Source: Brevibacillus sp051967035 (GTDB lineage Bacteria; Bacillota; Bacilli; Brevibacillales; Brevibacillaceae). From it: DNA of 64,000 nucleotides. Both the position numbers and the translations under genes were made by a program. Shown one piece after another: positions 33,350 to 41,478 of this stretch. The DNA lies in NCBI RefSeq assembly GCF_051967035.1, contig NZ_JBQCKK010000011.1:62001-126000 (forward strand), written 5' to 3'. The notes beneath the pieces were generated by a model. That model saw nothing but the letters and a program-made list of their open reading frames with translations, did no database searches and was not told where the DNA came from. Each line of letters starts with the position of its first letter. The first letter of the stretch is position 1.

Positions 33350-35047
33350 TTAGGGGTATTTGACTTCGATTACCTTTCCAGTAGTGGCATCGACGAAACG
33401 GAAGCTACCTTCCTGCTTTGGCTGGTAGACCAGCCTCGGCTCAGGTGCGCGTTGATCTTCGTACTGTTCCCAGCTATACACCAGCTCCAGCTCGACTCCT
33501 TGTAGATACGCTTCTTTGGCTTCCTGGGCGCTGACCAGCTTCGTGGCAGCAGGCAAGACAATGTCAGGGGGGATCGGGTGGAAACTCAACTCTGTAATCG
33601 CGCCCGTCACCTGATCGATCACAACCCGGTAAAACTCATCCGCTACGGGAATTCCGCTGCGTTTCCCCTGGAAGAAAAAGGTGAACTCCCGCGGCTCCTC
33701 CCGTTTTTTCAGCTTGCTCTTGTCCACCCACTCCGGGATTGCTTCCCCTTGCAGGAGCGTAACCAGCGTCAGCTCGGAAACAGTCGGATCGAGGTATGGC
33801 TGCAACGTGGCAAGCGCTTTTTTCTTCGCTTCATCGACGCTGATTGTTGGCTTTTGCTCCTTTTTTCTCTGCTGATCCAAGCTGAAATCGGTCAAGCGGT
33901 TACTGACGGCGTCAGTCGTGATCGTGATGGTGTCGAAGGCCGCTTCGTCGTTGTCCGCAAGATTTAGCCAGTGATACGATGCAATCGGCTGCCATCCTTC
34001 CCGTTGATCCTTCTTGTTATCGTTGTATTCAAAGGCAGCACCTGCGACATCAATGCCGAACTGCGCCTTTAGCCATTGCTCGGCCTCTGTTTGCGAAGCA
34101 ATCTTGACGGTCTTTCCTTCGCCTTTTACCTGCACGGTTTCGCTTGCCTGATGATCCGCCGTGCCCAGCACCTCTCCTGTGAGCGCATCGATTTTAGACA
34201 CATCGTATGACCGATAAACGATCATCGGCTTCTTCCCGGCCGGTCTGCCAGGCGCGGAAAAGGAGGTCGGCTGCTCGGCTACGTATTCCAGCTCCATTTT
34301 CAGTTTATCCTGATACATTTGCTTTGCTTTTTCCAGGGAGATCGCTTTTTGCGGGTCGGGCCATTTTACCTCGTCAGGGCGGATTTGGTTGTACGCGTCA
34401 AAATGGACGATGCGTCCGGCGCGGTCGACCGACACCAAAAGGGCATAGCCATCCAGCGCAATCTGGTTGATTAGCGTCTGGTAGTAGACGGTAGAAAATG
34501 CCCAGTTGATCATTCCGCCTTTCCCGTCGCCTGTCCCCGCTGTTCCTCTGCTCACTGCGTCTGCCTGCTTGAATTGGCTGGCATCCTTGCCGAGCATGCT
34601 GGCGAGAAACGCATCGGCCTTTTCGCGCGCCAGCTTTTCTTCCGGGTAATCGGTTGACGCCCAGGCCGGATTTTGTACATCCAGGTAAAGCAGTCGACCT
34701 GTCGCTGCATCCAGCTCGATTCTGACTGTTACATCAGCGGAGCGATTTTTCCCTGCGCCTGATTCTGGCCGATCCGTCAACCTCAGGCTCCAGACCGGAT
34801 TTGGATAAGCGCGAAAGGGATGCTTGCCCACCGACTTACTTTCCAGGCGAAGCTGCTTGCATTCCGGAATCGCTTCCATCAGCTTGTCGAGCGTGTTTTG
34901 CGCCTCTTTGGAAAGCTCCTTTTGCTGAGACGGTTGCTCCTGCACACGGTCCGCTACTTCTGCCTTCGATGGGACCGTCCCCATTGGCGTTGCAGCGAGC
35001 AAGCAAGCCGCAATGCCTGTCATGACAGATTGGTTGATCCTCTTCAT
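33350..35047 (-). CDS. Secreted YcdB/YcdC-repeat protein
   Basis: The protein has 565 residues. A signal peptide covers about residues 1-29 (TGIAACLLAATPMG core). The rest contains repeated PepSY-like units such as YPEEKLAREKADAFLASMLG, ISLEKAKQMYQDKLKMELEY and VSAQEAKEAYLQGVELELVY, the YcdB/YcdC (DUF4901) pattern. It acts outside the cell; the role is unknown. The ATG follows GGAGGGGCGAG. It stands alone with a strong terminator. Confidence 0.86.
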   Translation of the reverse strand: MKRINQSVMTGIAACLLAATPMGTVPSKAEVADRVQEQPSQQKELSKEAQNTLDKLMEAIPECKQLRLESKSVGKHPFRAYPNPVWSLRLTDRPESGAGKNRSADVTVRIELDAATGRLLYLDVQNPAWASTDYPEEKLAREKADAFLASMLGKDASQFKQADAVSRGTAGTGDGKGGMINWAFSTVYYQTLINQIALDGYALLVSVDRAGRIVHFDAYNQIRPDEVKWPDPQKAISLEKAKQMYQDKLKMELEYVAEQPTSFSAPGRPAGKKPMIVYRSYDVSKIDALTGEVLGTADHQASETVQVKGEGKTVKIASQTEAEQWLKAQFGIDVAGAAFEYNDNKKDQREGWQPIASYHWLNLADNDEAAFDTITITTDAVSNRLTDFSLDQQRKKEQKPTISVDEAKKKALATLQPYLDPTVSELTLVTLLQGEAIPEWVDKSKLKKREEPREFTFFFQGKRSGIPVADEFYRVVIDQVTGAITELSFHPIPPDIVLPAATKLVSAQEAKEAYLQGVELELVYSWEQYEDQRAPEPRLVYQPKQEGSFRFVDATTGKVIEVKYP

Positions 35048-35144
35048 CTCGCCCCTCCTGAATCGTGATCTTGGATATTGTTTACATTCTCACATAAGAC
35101 GGGGAAGAGAGCCAGTAAGTTACATATTCTCCCACTATTTGACG

Positions 35145-35181
35145 CAATAAAAAACACGCCCGCAGAATGAAATAGGCGTGT
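35145..35181 (-). terminator. Intrinsic terminator of the nreBC-like operon
   Basis: On the minus strand ACACGCC pairs with GGCGTGT around a 14-base loop, followed by TTTTTTATTG. Confidence 0.8.
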
Positions 35182-35216
35182 GGAAGCAGGAGCAAGGCTT
35201 TGGGCTGGGTGTAGAC

Positions 35217-35873
35217 TTATTCAAAATCAAGCCAGCCTTTTTTGATCGCATAGCGCACCAGATCAGGACGCGTGCGCAGATGCAGCTTTTCCATGATGTG
35301 CGCCTTGTGCGACTCGACGGTCTTCACGGAAACGGTGAGCCGCTCGGCGATTTCCTTGTTGCTGAAGCCTTTGGCGATCAGCACGAGCACTTCTTTTTCC
35401 CGGTCGGTCAAAATCTCGTACTTGGCCTGCTCCTCGCCGTTCTTGACCATCTGCAAAAACTCCTCGATCAGCGATTTGGTCGCCGACGGATACAAATACG
35501 CCATGCCGCTGTTCACCGAGCGGATGGCGGCGATCAGATCGAGATCAGGGGCGCTTTTCAAAATATATCCGGCAGCTCCGGCCTGCAACACGCGGAACAA
35601 GTATTCCTCGTCGTCGTGCATCGTCAGGACGAGCACCGCAATGTCCGGCGCCGCTTCTTTCAGTCTCGCGGTCGCGGTCAGGCCGTTCTCCCCCGGCGGC
35701 ATGCTCAAATCCATCAGCACCACGTCCGGGCGAATTTCCAGGGCTTTTTCGCAAGCTTCCTTGCCGTCAGCCGCGTAGCCGACGACTTCCATGTCCTCCT
35801 GGGCGTTGATTAGCATCCCCAATCCGGACCGCACAATCGCGTGATCGTCAGCGATCAAGACGTGAATCGTCAT
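35217..35873 (-). CDS. NarL/LuxR-type response regulator, NreC-like
   Basis: The protein has 218 residues. The receiver has the acidic pair DD9-10 and the phospho-acceptor Asp55 in LMDLSMP. The C-terminal LuxR HTH reads LTDREKEVLVLIAKG, then NKEIAERLTVSVKTVESHK. The ATG at 35873 has GAGGAGG upstream and lies inside the end of the kinase gene (26-base overlap), so translation is coupled. The partner kinase carries an oxygen-sensing cysteine motif. Likely targets include the ba3 oxidase operon 2.6 kb away (inference from shared palindromes). Confidence 0.92.
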   Translation of the reverse strand: MTIHVLIADDHAIVRSGLGMLINAQEDMEVVGYAADGKEACEKALEIRPDVVLMDLSMPPGENGLTATARLKEAAPDIAVLVLTMHDDEEYLFRVLQAGAAGYILKSAPDLDLIAAIRSVNSGMAYLYPSATKSLIEEFLQMVKNGEEQAKYEILTDREKEVLVLIAKGFSNKEIAERLTVSVKTVESHKAHIMEKLHLRTRPDLVRYAIKKGWLDFE

Positions 35874-36939
35874 CCAAAACCTCCTCCTCAGGCAACGGAA
35901 TACGGACGATGACCGTCGTCCCCTCCTGGGGCGCCGAGCGAATATCGACCGTACCCCCAAGCAGCTGCGCCCGTTCCTTCATGCCGAACACGCCGAGCCC
36001 TTTGCCGACAAGCAACGTCTTCTCCACCTCAAAGCCGATACCGTCGTCCACGATCGTTACCACTACTTCTTTTTCCCGATTTTCGAACATGATCCCGAGC
36101 TGGCTGGCCTGCGCGTATTTCGCCGTATTGGTCATCGCCTCCTGCACGATCCGGTACAGCGCAGTCTCCATCGGAGCCGAGTACCTGCGCTTCTCTCCCT
36201 GCACATGCAGCTCGACCTGGATGTGAAACGTCTTTTCCACGCGCTTCATCAACGAGCGCAAGGCAGGCAGGAGGCCGAGGTCATCGAGGGCGGACGGGCG
36301 CAGCTCCAAGGCCATGCGCTTGACTTCCTCCATCGCCCTAGAGGTCATGTTCACCAGCTCCGTTACATGCTGCATGACCGCCTCGCCCGGATTGCCCTGG
36401 CGGACCACGTTCAGTCCGACCAAAATACTGTAAAGCGCCTGCCCGATGCCGTCGTGCAGCTCGCGGGCAATTCGCTTGCGCTCCTCCTCCTGCGCCTGAA
36501 TGGCAAAATGGGTCAGCTTGTGCTGATAACGCTCTTTTTCCGCACGCTGCTGAGCCGACATATCGCGCAAAATCATCACCAGCTTGCCCCCTGATTCGTC
36601 AGGCAGCCGGGCAGAGCTGGCTGCTACGGGATAATCGCGTCCGTCTTTTGTACGGAGCTTCATTTCAAAGGACGGCATCTGTACGCGCTTGAAAAAACAA
36701 TCCGTACAACTCGTCTCCTCCATACAGGTAGCCATCCCCAGGCAAAGCTCGCAAATATGCTTTTCCCGGATCAGCTCGTCTTCGGTCCAACCCGTCATCT
36801 GCTCCAGCGCGGCGTTGGCTTTGACGATCCTTCCTTCACAGTCGATCACCAGAATGGCGTCACTGACGTGAGCAAAGATGGACTGCATCAAGGTGATGAC
36901 TTCATGGGAGGTTCCCAGATCTTCTCTCCACGTACTCAT
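35848..36939 (-). CDS. PAS-domain sensor kinase with CX2CX11CX2C motif, NreB-like
   Basis: The protein has 363 residues and no membrane segment, so it is a cytoplasmic sensor. A PAS domain (about 20-130) holds Cys63, 66, 78 and 81 in the spacing CX2CX11CX2C, plus Cys72. In staphylococcal NreB the same spacing binds an oxygen-labile [4Fe-4S] cluster (established knowledge). HisKA_3 has RELHDGIGQALYS (His162), and the HATPase region has DDGIGF and GLGVFGMKERA. The ATG at 36939 follows AAAGGAGGAGCGC; the frame's start at 36963 has none. First gene of a two-gene operon. Confidence 0.9.
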   Translation of the reverse strand: MSTWREDLGTSHEVITLMQSIFAHVSDAILVIDCEGRIVKANAALEQMTGWTEDELIREKHICELCLGMATCMEETSCTDCFFKRVQMPSFEMKLRTKDGRDYPVAASSARLPDESGGKLVMILRDMSAQQRAEKERYQHKLTHFAIQAQEEERKRIARELHDGIGQALYSILVGLNVVRQGNPGEAVMQHVTELVNMTSRAMEEVKRMALELRPSALDDLGLLPALRSLMKRVEKTFHIQVELHVQGEKRRYSAPMETALYRIVQEAMTNTAKYAQASQLGIMFENREKEVVVTIVDDGIGFEVEKTLLVGKGLGVFGMKERAQLLGGTVDIRSAPQEGTTVIVRIPLPEEEVLDDDSRLDR

Positions 36940-36972
36940 GCGCTCCTCCTTTGCGACACTCATCTACGTGTT

Positions 36973-37015
36973 ATTGTAGAGTGTACAGGGGCGGTTGTGT
37001 ATCAGGGAATTCCCT
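36973..37015 (-). promoter_or_regulatory. nreBC-like promoter with NreC-like palindrome
   Basis: On the minus strand TACACA (37001-36996) and TACAAT (36978-36973) are 17 bases apart. Directly upstream lies the perfect palindrome AGGGAATTCCCT (37004-37015), matching AGGG-N4-CCCT of the NreC consensus. It begins 25 bases from the -10, close to the 26 bases seen before the ba3 operon. Autoregulation is inferred. Confidence 0.6.
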
Positions 37016-37097
37016 TAACCTGCCCGGACAGGCCTGCTGCGGCCGGATCATCTGCATGGCATACGCTTTTTGACCGGGAATGAAGGAACCAGATGCA

Positions 37098-37129
37098 AAA
37101 AACCGGAGCGGCAGATACCGTTCCGGTTC
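37098..37129 (-). terminator. Intrinsic terminator of the copper-amine-oxidase-N gene
   Basis: On the minus strand AACCGGAACGG pairs with CCGCTCCGGTT (one mismatch) around a short loop, followed by TTTT. Confidence 0.8.
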
Positions 37130-37190
37130 TCTTCTCATTTCTGGAAGATGCTTTTCGCAGGAGCCGAACCTGCTTTTCTCGTTGGCCTTT

Positions 37191-38183
37191 TTATTCTGCG
37201 GTTTCTACGACGATCTTCTCCGCCACGCCGATCGGCGGCAGGCTGCGCGTCAGCTTTGGCCCGTAGAACGCGAACACGTTCATGTCTTTTTTCAGTTCTT
37301 CCGGCTTGAGTGCTTTGTTGTCTCTGGCGTTGACGATGACCGTCTTGTCGTTGATAATCAGCGCTACCTTTTCCGGAGAGGTCGCTGTCAAACCGCGGCC
37401 CTCTACCAGCATTTTGTAGGTGCCTTCCTGATCTGGCTCGATGCTGACTACTTTCCCTGTTGTCCCTAATACTTCCGCGGATTCCAGGCTGCTCTTGACC
37501 ACGATGCTGAGCGCCCCCGTTTGCGGCGGCATGCTCATCGCCATGAATTTTTGGTGCGTCGCTTCCACTTCCATGCCGAGCTTCAAGTCTTCCGGCTTCA
37601 GCACTTTGCCCGCCGCATCCGTCAATTTGGTTTCCTCGCTGATGTGCAGGATGATGCCCGTCTCATAGCCCCCCAACGCAATGGAGACGTTGCCATCGGC
37701 TGTTTTGTTGATCGCCGTGATTGTGCCAGTGCGAACGGGCGCTTTTTCTGCCTCTTCGTCCACCACCGTCACCGCACTGTCTGTAACATGGACTTCCGCT
37801 TGCAGGATTTCATCTACGAAAGCGACGGGAACGTAGGTGCTGCCGTTCAGGAGACGCGGCTTTGCTCCGAGTGTCTTGTACATGTTCCCGAACGGATAGC
37901 GATCCTCTCCGACCTTTGCGTAACTTGCGATCGCGCCTCTTTGCACTTCGGCTGCCTTCCGCTCGTTGTTCCAGCTTACTTCGTACCCGAGGGATTCAGC
38001 CACTTGGCGCAGCGGAACCAGAACGGTCTGTTGCCCTTTATCCACAATCGCCGCTTGCTGAATCGCACTTCCGTTTACATGGACCGCCAGTTCTTTTTCT
38101 GGTTCGGAGGCAGCCGATACGATATTCGTTCCCAACACGGCCAAAGCCGCCATTGTCATCATGCCTGTACGGATGGTTTTCAT
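37191..38183 (-). CDS. Secreted copper-amine-oxidase N-terminal domain protein
   Basis: The protein has 330 residues. A signal peptide covers about residues 1-25 (TMAALAVLGTNIVSA). The Cu-amine-oxidase-N domain, common in Bacillota surface proteins, follows (VLVPLRQVAESLGYEVSWNNERKAAEVQRG, about 55-85, written here as one domain). The C-terminal part has two DUF-like beta segments. It is not an oxidase itself. The ATG at 38183 follows GGAGGAATACAAC, whose first bases can be masked by a leader inverted repeat. Confidence 0.84.
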   Translation of the reverse strand: MKTIRTGMMTMAALAVLGTNIVSAASEPEKELAVHVNGSAIQQAAIVDKGQQTVLVPLRQVAESLGYEVSWNNERKAAEVQRGAIASYAKVGEDRYPFGNMYKTLGAKPRLLNGSTYVPVAFVDEILQAEVHVTDSAVTVVDEEAEKAPVRTGTITAINKTADGNVSIALGGYETGIILHISEETKLTDAAGKVLKPEDLKLGMEVEATHQKFMAMSMPPQTGALSIVVKSSLESAEVLGTTGKVVSIEPDQEGTYKMLVEGRGLTATSPEKVALIINDKTVIVNARDNKALKPEELKKDMNVFAFYGPKLTRSLPPIGVAEKIVVETAE

Positions 38184-38193
38184 GTTGTATTCC

Positions 38194-38237
38194 TCCAATG
38201 CTTGTTTTTTACTACTTTTTTGTTTCTATGCATTGGA
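38194..38237 (-). repeat. Inverted repeat masking the ribosome site
   Basis: On the minus strand TCCAATGC (38237-38230) pairs perfectly with GCATTGGA (38201-38194) around a 28-base A/T-rich loop. The 3' arm overlaps the first bases of the GGAGG ribosome site of the gene starting at 38183. Confidence 0.5.
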
Positions 38238-38299
38238 CGGAGTAGCGTTGGATACGTTTCAGCCCCATCGGAACAAACTGAGCTTGACCAAATAAAGGA

Positions 38300-38329
38300 A
38301 TAAGAAAAAGGGCGGACAGCTTGCCGCCC
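38300..38329 (-). terminator. Intrinsic terminator of the Ca2+ ATPase gene
   Basis: On the minus strand GGGCGG pairs with CCGCCC around an eight-base loop, followed by TTTTTCTTATT. It lies about 85 bases after the stop. Confidence 0.7.
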
Positions 38330-38413
38330 CCTCTTCCAGTCTGCTGCCAGGTCGCAAAACGGAATAACCACGCGCAAATCGACCTCGGCGTAAAGGTAGT
38401 CGCTGACGCGCTC

Positions 38414-41218
38414 TCAATCAGGGCGCACCGTGCGCATGGAGGAGCGCTGTTGCTTGCCCGGGCGCGGGCGGCCGCTGGCGAGCACGCCGCCGATTCCTGC
38501 CACGAACGTCGGGACACCGGATGTGACGAGAATCAACGCCCAGTCGCGAATGGACAGATCGGTCGTTTTGAAAATCGGCTGGAGAGCGTCGATGTACACG
38601 ACTCCAAGCACCAGCACCAGGGACGAAATGACAGCCCAGACGAGGTATTTGTTTTCAAACACGTTGCGGTGAAACACGCTGTACTGGCTGCGGCAATCGA
38701 ACACGTGGATAAGCTGGGCCATGACCAACGTCACGAAGGCGACGGTCTGGGCGTGGACCAGATCGTTCGGATTCTCGCGCAGCGTCAGCCAGAAAGCGAG
38801 CAGCGTCATGGCTCCGATCAAAAAGCCGCGGCTGATGATCTTCCAGCCCAAGCCCCTGCCGAAAATGTTTTCCGCCTTGTTGCGCGGCCGCTGGTACATC
38901 GTGTCGGCCTCAGCCTGATCGACCCCGAGAGCCATGGCGGGCAAGCCGTCTGTCACCAGATTGACCCACAAAATCTGAATGGGAACGAGCGGCAGCGGCA
39001 AGCCGAGCAGCATCGCGAAAAACATGACGAGAATCTCGCCCACATTGGAAGCGAGCAAATAGCGGATAAATTTGCGGATGTTGTCGTAGATGTTGCGGCC
39101 TTCCTCGACGGCGGCGACAATCGTGGCGAAGTTGTCGTCGCGCAAAACCAGATCGGCCGCTTCCTTCGTTACGTCTGTGCCGGTAATCCCCATGGCGATG
39201 CCGATGTCCGACGTTTTGATCGCCGGAGCGTCATTGACGCCGTCGCCTGTCATGGCGACTACGTGCCCTTTGCTTTGCAGGGCGCGTACAATCCGCAGCT
39301 TGTGCTCGGGAGATACCCGCGCGTACACGGTTACCCGCTCGGCGTGATCGGCAAGCGTCGCATCGGACATCCCGTCCAGCTCCCGCCCCTCCAGCACTTC
39401 GCCGTAGCCGCGCATCAGCCCGATCTGGCGGGCGATGGCTTCGGCCGTCACCTTGTGGTCGCCTGTAATCATGACGGTCTTGATGCCCGCCTGATGGCAC
39501 AGGTTGATCGCGGAACGTACCTCCTCGCGCGGCGGGTCGATCATCCCGGCCAGGCCGACGAAGACGAGATTGTTTTCCATCGTGCCGATCGGCTGCCCAG
39601 GGCGATAGCCTTGCAGCGTTTTGTAGGCAAAGCCGAGAACCCGCAGCGCTTTTCCCGCCATTCGCTCCGTCTGCTCCAGCACCCGATGGCGCAGGGACGC
39701 TGTCAGCGGCTGTAGCTCACCTCTCCACAAAATATGCGTCGATCGGGCCAGCACCGCTTCGGCAGCGCCTTTCGTCAACAGGGAATGAACGCCGTCTGCC
39801 CCTTTTTCCACAACGGACATCATTTTTCGGTCAGAATCAAAGGGCAGCTCCTCGACACGCACCGACTGCTGCTTCGGGTTGCCCCGGTCCGTGGCAGTAC
39901 CCGTTGCTTTTGCAGCCAGCACCTTCAACGCGCCCTCTGTCGGGTCGCCGACGATCTGCCAATGCCGCGTAGTTTTGCCCATGCCAAGCAAGTTGCGTGT
40001 GCCTTGTTCTTCGCAGATCAGGCGCGCATTGTTGCAGCGGTCCGCGATGCGAATGATTTGCGCAAGCGCTCCGTCGCGGGAAGGGGACACCATTTTTCCC
40101 TGATAGTGAAAAGCGCCCTCCGGCACGTAGCCGCTTCCGGTGATTTCATACGTGGAATCACTGTGCCAGACATGGGTAACGGTCATTTTGTTCTGGGTGA
40201 GCGTGCCTGTCTTGTCGGAGCAGATGACAGAAGCGCAGCCGAGCGTCTCCACTGACGGCAGCTTGCGCACGATTGCATTGCGCCGGATCATTCGCTGCAC
40301 GCCAAGCGCCAGCGCGACCGTCACAATAGCGGGCAAGCCTTCCGGGATGGCCGCTACCGCCAGACTGACCCCTGCCAAAAACATCGTAAACAGCTCATGT
40401 CCGTGCCAAACCCCTGCTACAATGACGACAATCGTCAGCAGCAAAGCGACGACCACGAGAATTTTGCCCATTTGCTCCAGGCGCACCTGCAACGGCGTCT
40501 CCGCTTCTTCCGCCGTATTCATCAGGTGGGCGATCTTCCCGATTTCCGTCTGCATGCCCGTCGCCACGACGATGCCGCTCCCGGTTCCGCCCGTCACCAT
40601 CGTGCCCATGAAGGCGAGGTTTTTCTGATCGCCCAGCGGAACCGTCGAAGCTTGGGCCGTATCCAATTTTTGAACGTTTTTTCCGACAGGGACCGATTCG
40701 CCTGTCAGCGCTGACTCCTCTACCTCCAGCCGATTGGCGGTCAACAGCCGCATGTCCGCCGGAACCCGATCCCCCGCTTCGAGCACCACCAAATCACCCG
40801 GCACCAGGTGGGAAGCGGGAATCATGGAGATGTGCCCCTCGCGAATGACCCGGGCCATCGGGGATGCCAGCTCCTTGAGCGCTTGCAGGGATCGTTCAGC
40901 CTTCGCTTCCTGAATGAACCCGAGTATGCCGTTAATGATGATGATCGCAATAATCGTAATCGCATCCAGATACTCTCCCAGGAAGTAAGAGATCAACGTG
41001 GCGATGAACAGGATGAGCACCATGAAATCCTTGAACTGGTCGAGAAAGACCGAGTAGAGAGGCTTGCGTTTGGTTTCAGCCAACTGGTTGGCACCTTGCT
41101 TAGCCAGTCTCCGCTCCGCCTCTTGCTGGGTCAATCCCTGCGCCGCATCGCTATGAAGGGCTTCGGTCACGTCTGCCGCTGCCAGCGTGTACCATTTTCG
41201 AATTGGCTGTGTATCCAC
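38414..41218 (-). CDS. Calcium-transporting P-type ATPase (P2A, SERCA-like)
   Basis: The protein has 934 residues. The order is typical: N-terminal cation-ATPase domain (WYTLAAADVTEAL), the actuator with ALTGESVPVGK, SDKTGTLTQNKM (phosphorylated Asp), nucleotide domain, TGDGVNDAPA hinge, and a six-helix C-terminus. Membrane PEGLPA in M4 and the NLVTDGLPA region in M6 fit Ca2+ binding. It exports Ca2+ (or Mn2+) from the cytoplasm. The start is GTG with GGAGGAGATGTAG upstream. It stands alone. Confidence 0.93.
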   Translation of the reverse strand: MDTQPIRKWYTLAAADVTEALHSDAAQGLTQQEAERRLAKQGANQLAETKRKPLYSVFLDQFKDFMVLILFIATLISYFLGEYLDAITIIAIIIINGILGFIQEAKAERSLQALKELASPMARVIREGHISMIPASHLVPGDLVVLEAGDRVPADMRLLTANRLEVEESALTGESVPVGKNVQKLDTAQASTVPLGDQKNLAFMGTMVTGGTGSGIVVATGMQTEIGKIAHLMNTAEEAETPLQVRLEQMGKILVVVALLLTIVVIVAGVWHGHELFTMFLAGVSLAVAAIPEGLPAIVTVALALGVQRMIRRNAIVRKLPSVETLGCASVICSDKTGTLTQNKMTVTHVWHSDSTYEITGSGYVPEGAFHYQGKMVSPSRDGALAQIIRIADRCNNARLICEEQGTRNLLGMGKTTRHWQIVGDPTEGALKVLAAKATGTATDRGNPKQQSVRVEELPFDSDRKMMSVVEKGADGVHSLLTKGAAEAVLARSTHILWRGELQPLTASLRHRVLEQTERMAGKALRVLGFAYKTLQGYRPGQPIGTMENNLVFVGLAGMIDPPREEVRSAINLCHQAGIKTVMITGDHKVTAEAIARQIGLMRGYGEVLEGRELDGMSDATLADHAERVTVYARVSPEHKLRIVRALQSKGHVVAMTGDGVNDAPAIKTSDIGIAMGITGTDVTKEAADLVLRDDNFATIVAAVEEGRNIYDNIRKFIRYLLASNVGEILVMFFAMLLGLPLPLVPIQILWVNLVTDGLPAMALGVDQAEADTMYQRPRNKAENIFGRGLGWKIISRGFLIGAMTLLAFWLTLRENPNDLVHAQTVAFVTLVMAQLIHVFDCRSQYSVFHRNVFENKYLVWAVISSLVLVLGVVYIDALQPIFKTTDLSIRDWALILVTSGVPTFVAGIGGVLASGRPRPGKQQRSSMRTVRPD

Positions 41219-41280
41219 CTACATCTCCTCCATCCACTTCTCACTCATTGTCATGTGTATGCAGACGAGCCAGAAAATAA

Positions 41281-41336
41281 AACAGGGGCTGTCCAGAAAG
41301 TCAGTGTAAAACTGACTGCTGGACGCCCCGTTTTTA
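41281..41336 (-). terminator. Terminator of the fru operon
   Basis: A long stem, GGGGCTGTCCAG with inner GTCAG, pairs with CTGAC and CTGGACGCCCC. T-rich sequence lies on both sides. It is the first strong hairpin downstream of fruA, about 140 bases after its stop. The stretch 41337-41478 holds no clear gene apart from a doubtful 13-codon frame. Confidence 0.7.
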
Positions 41337-41478
41337 ATCGAATGGTAACGCGAGCTTCTCCCTGTCGTTCCCCGAAGTCCGCTTCCTGTCTGTTACTCGT
41401 GAACCGATTCAAGCAGCTTGCCCAGTTGCTCCATCGCTTTCTCCACAAACAATCTGGCCGGACGGCGTGGATGCCGCT

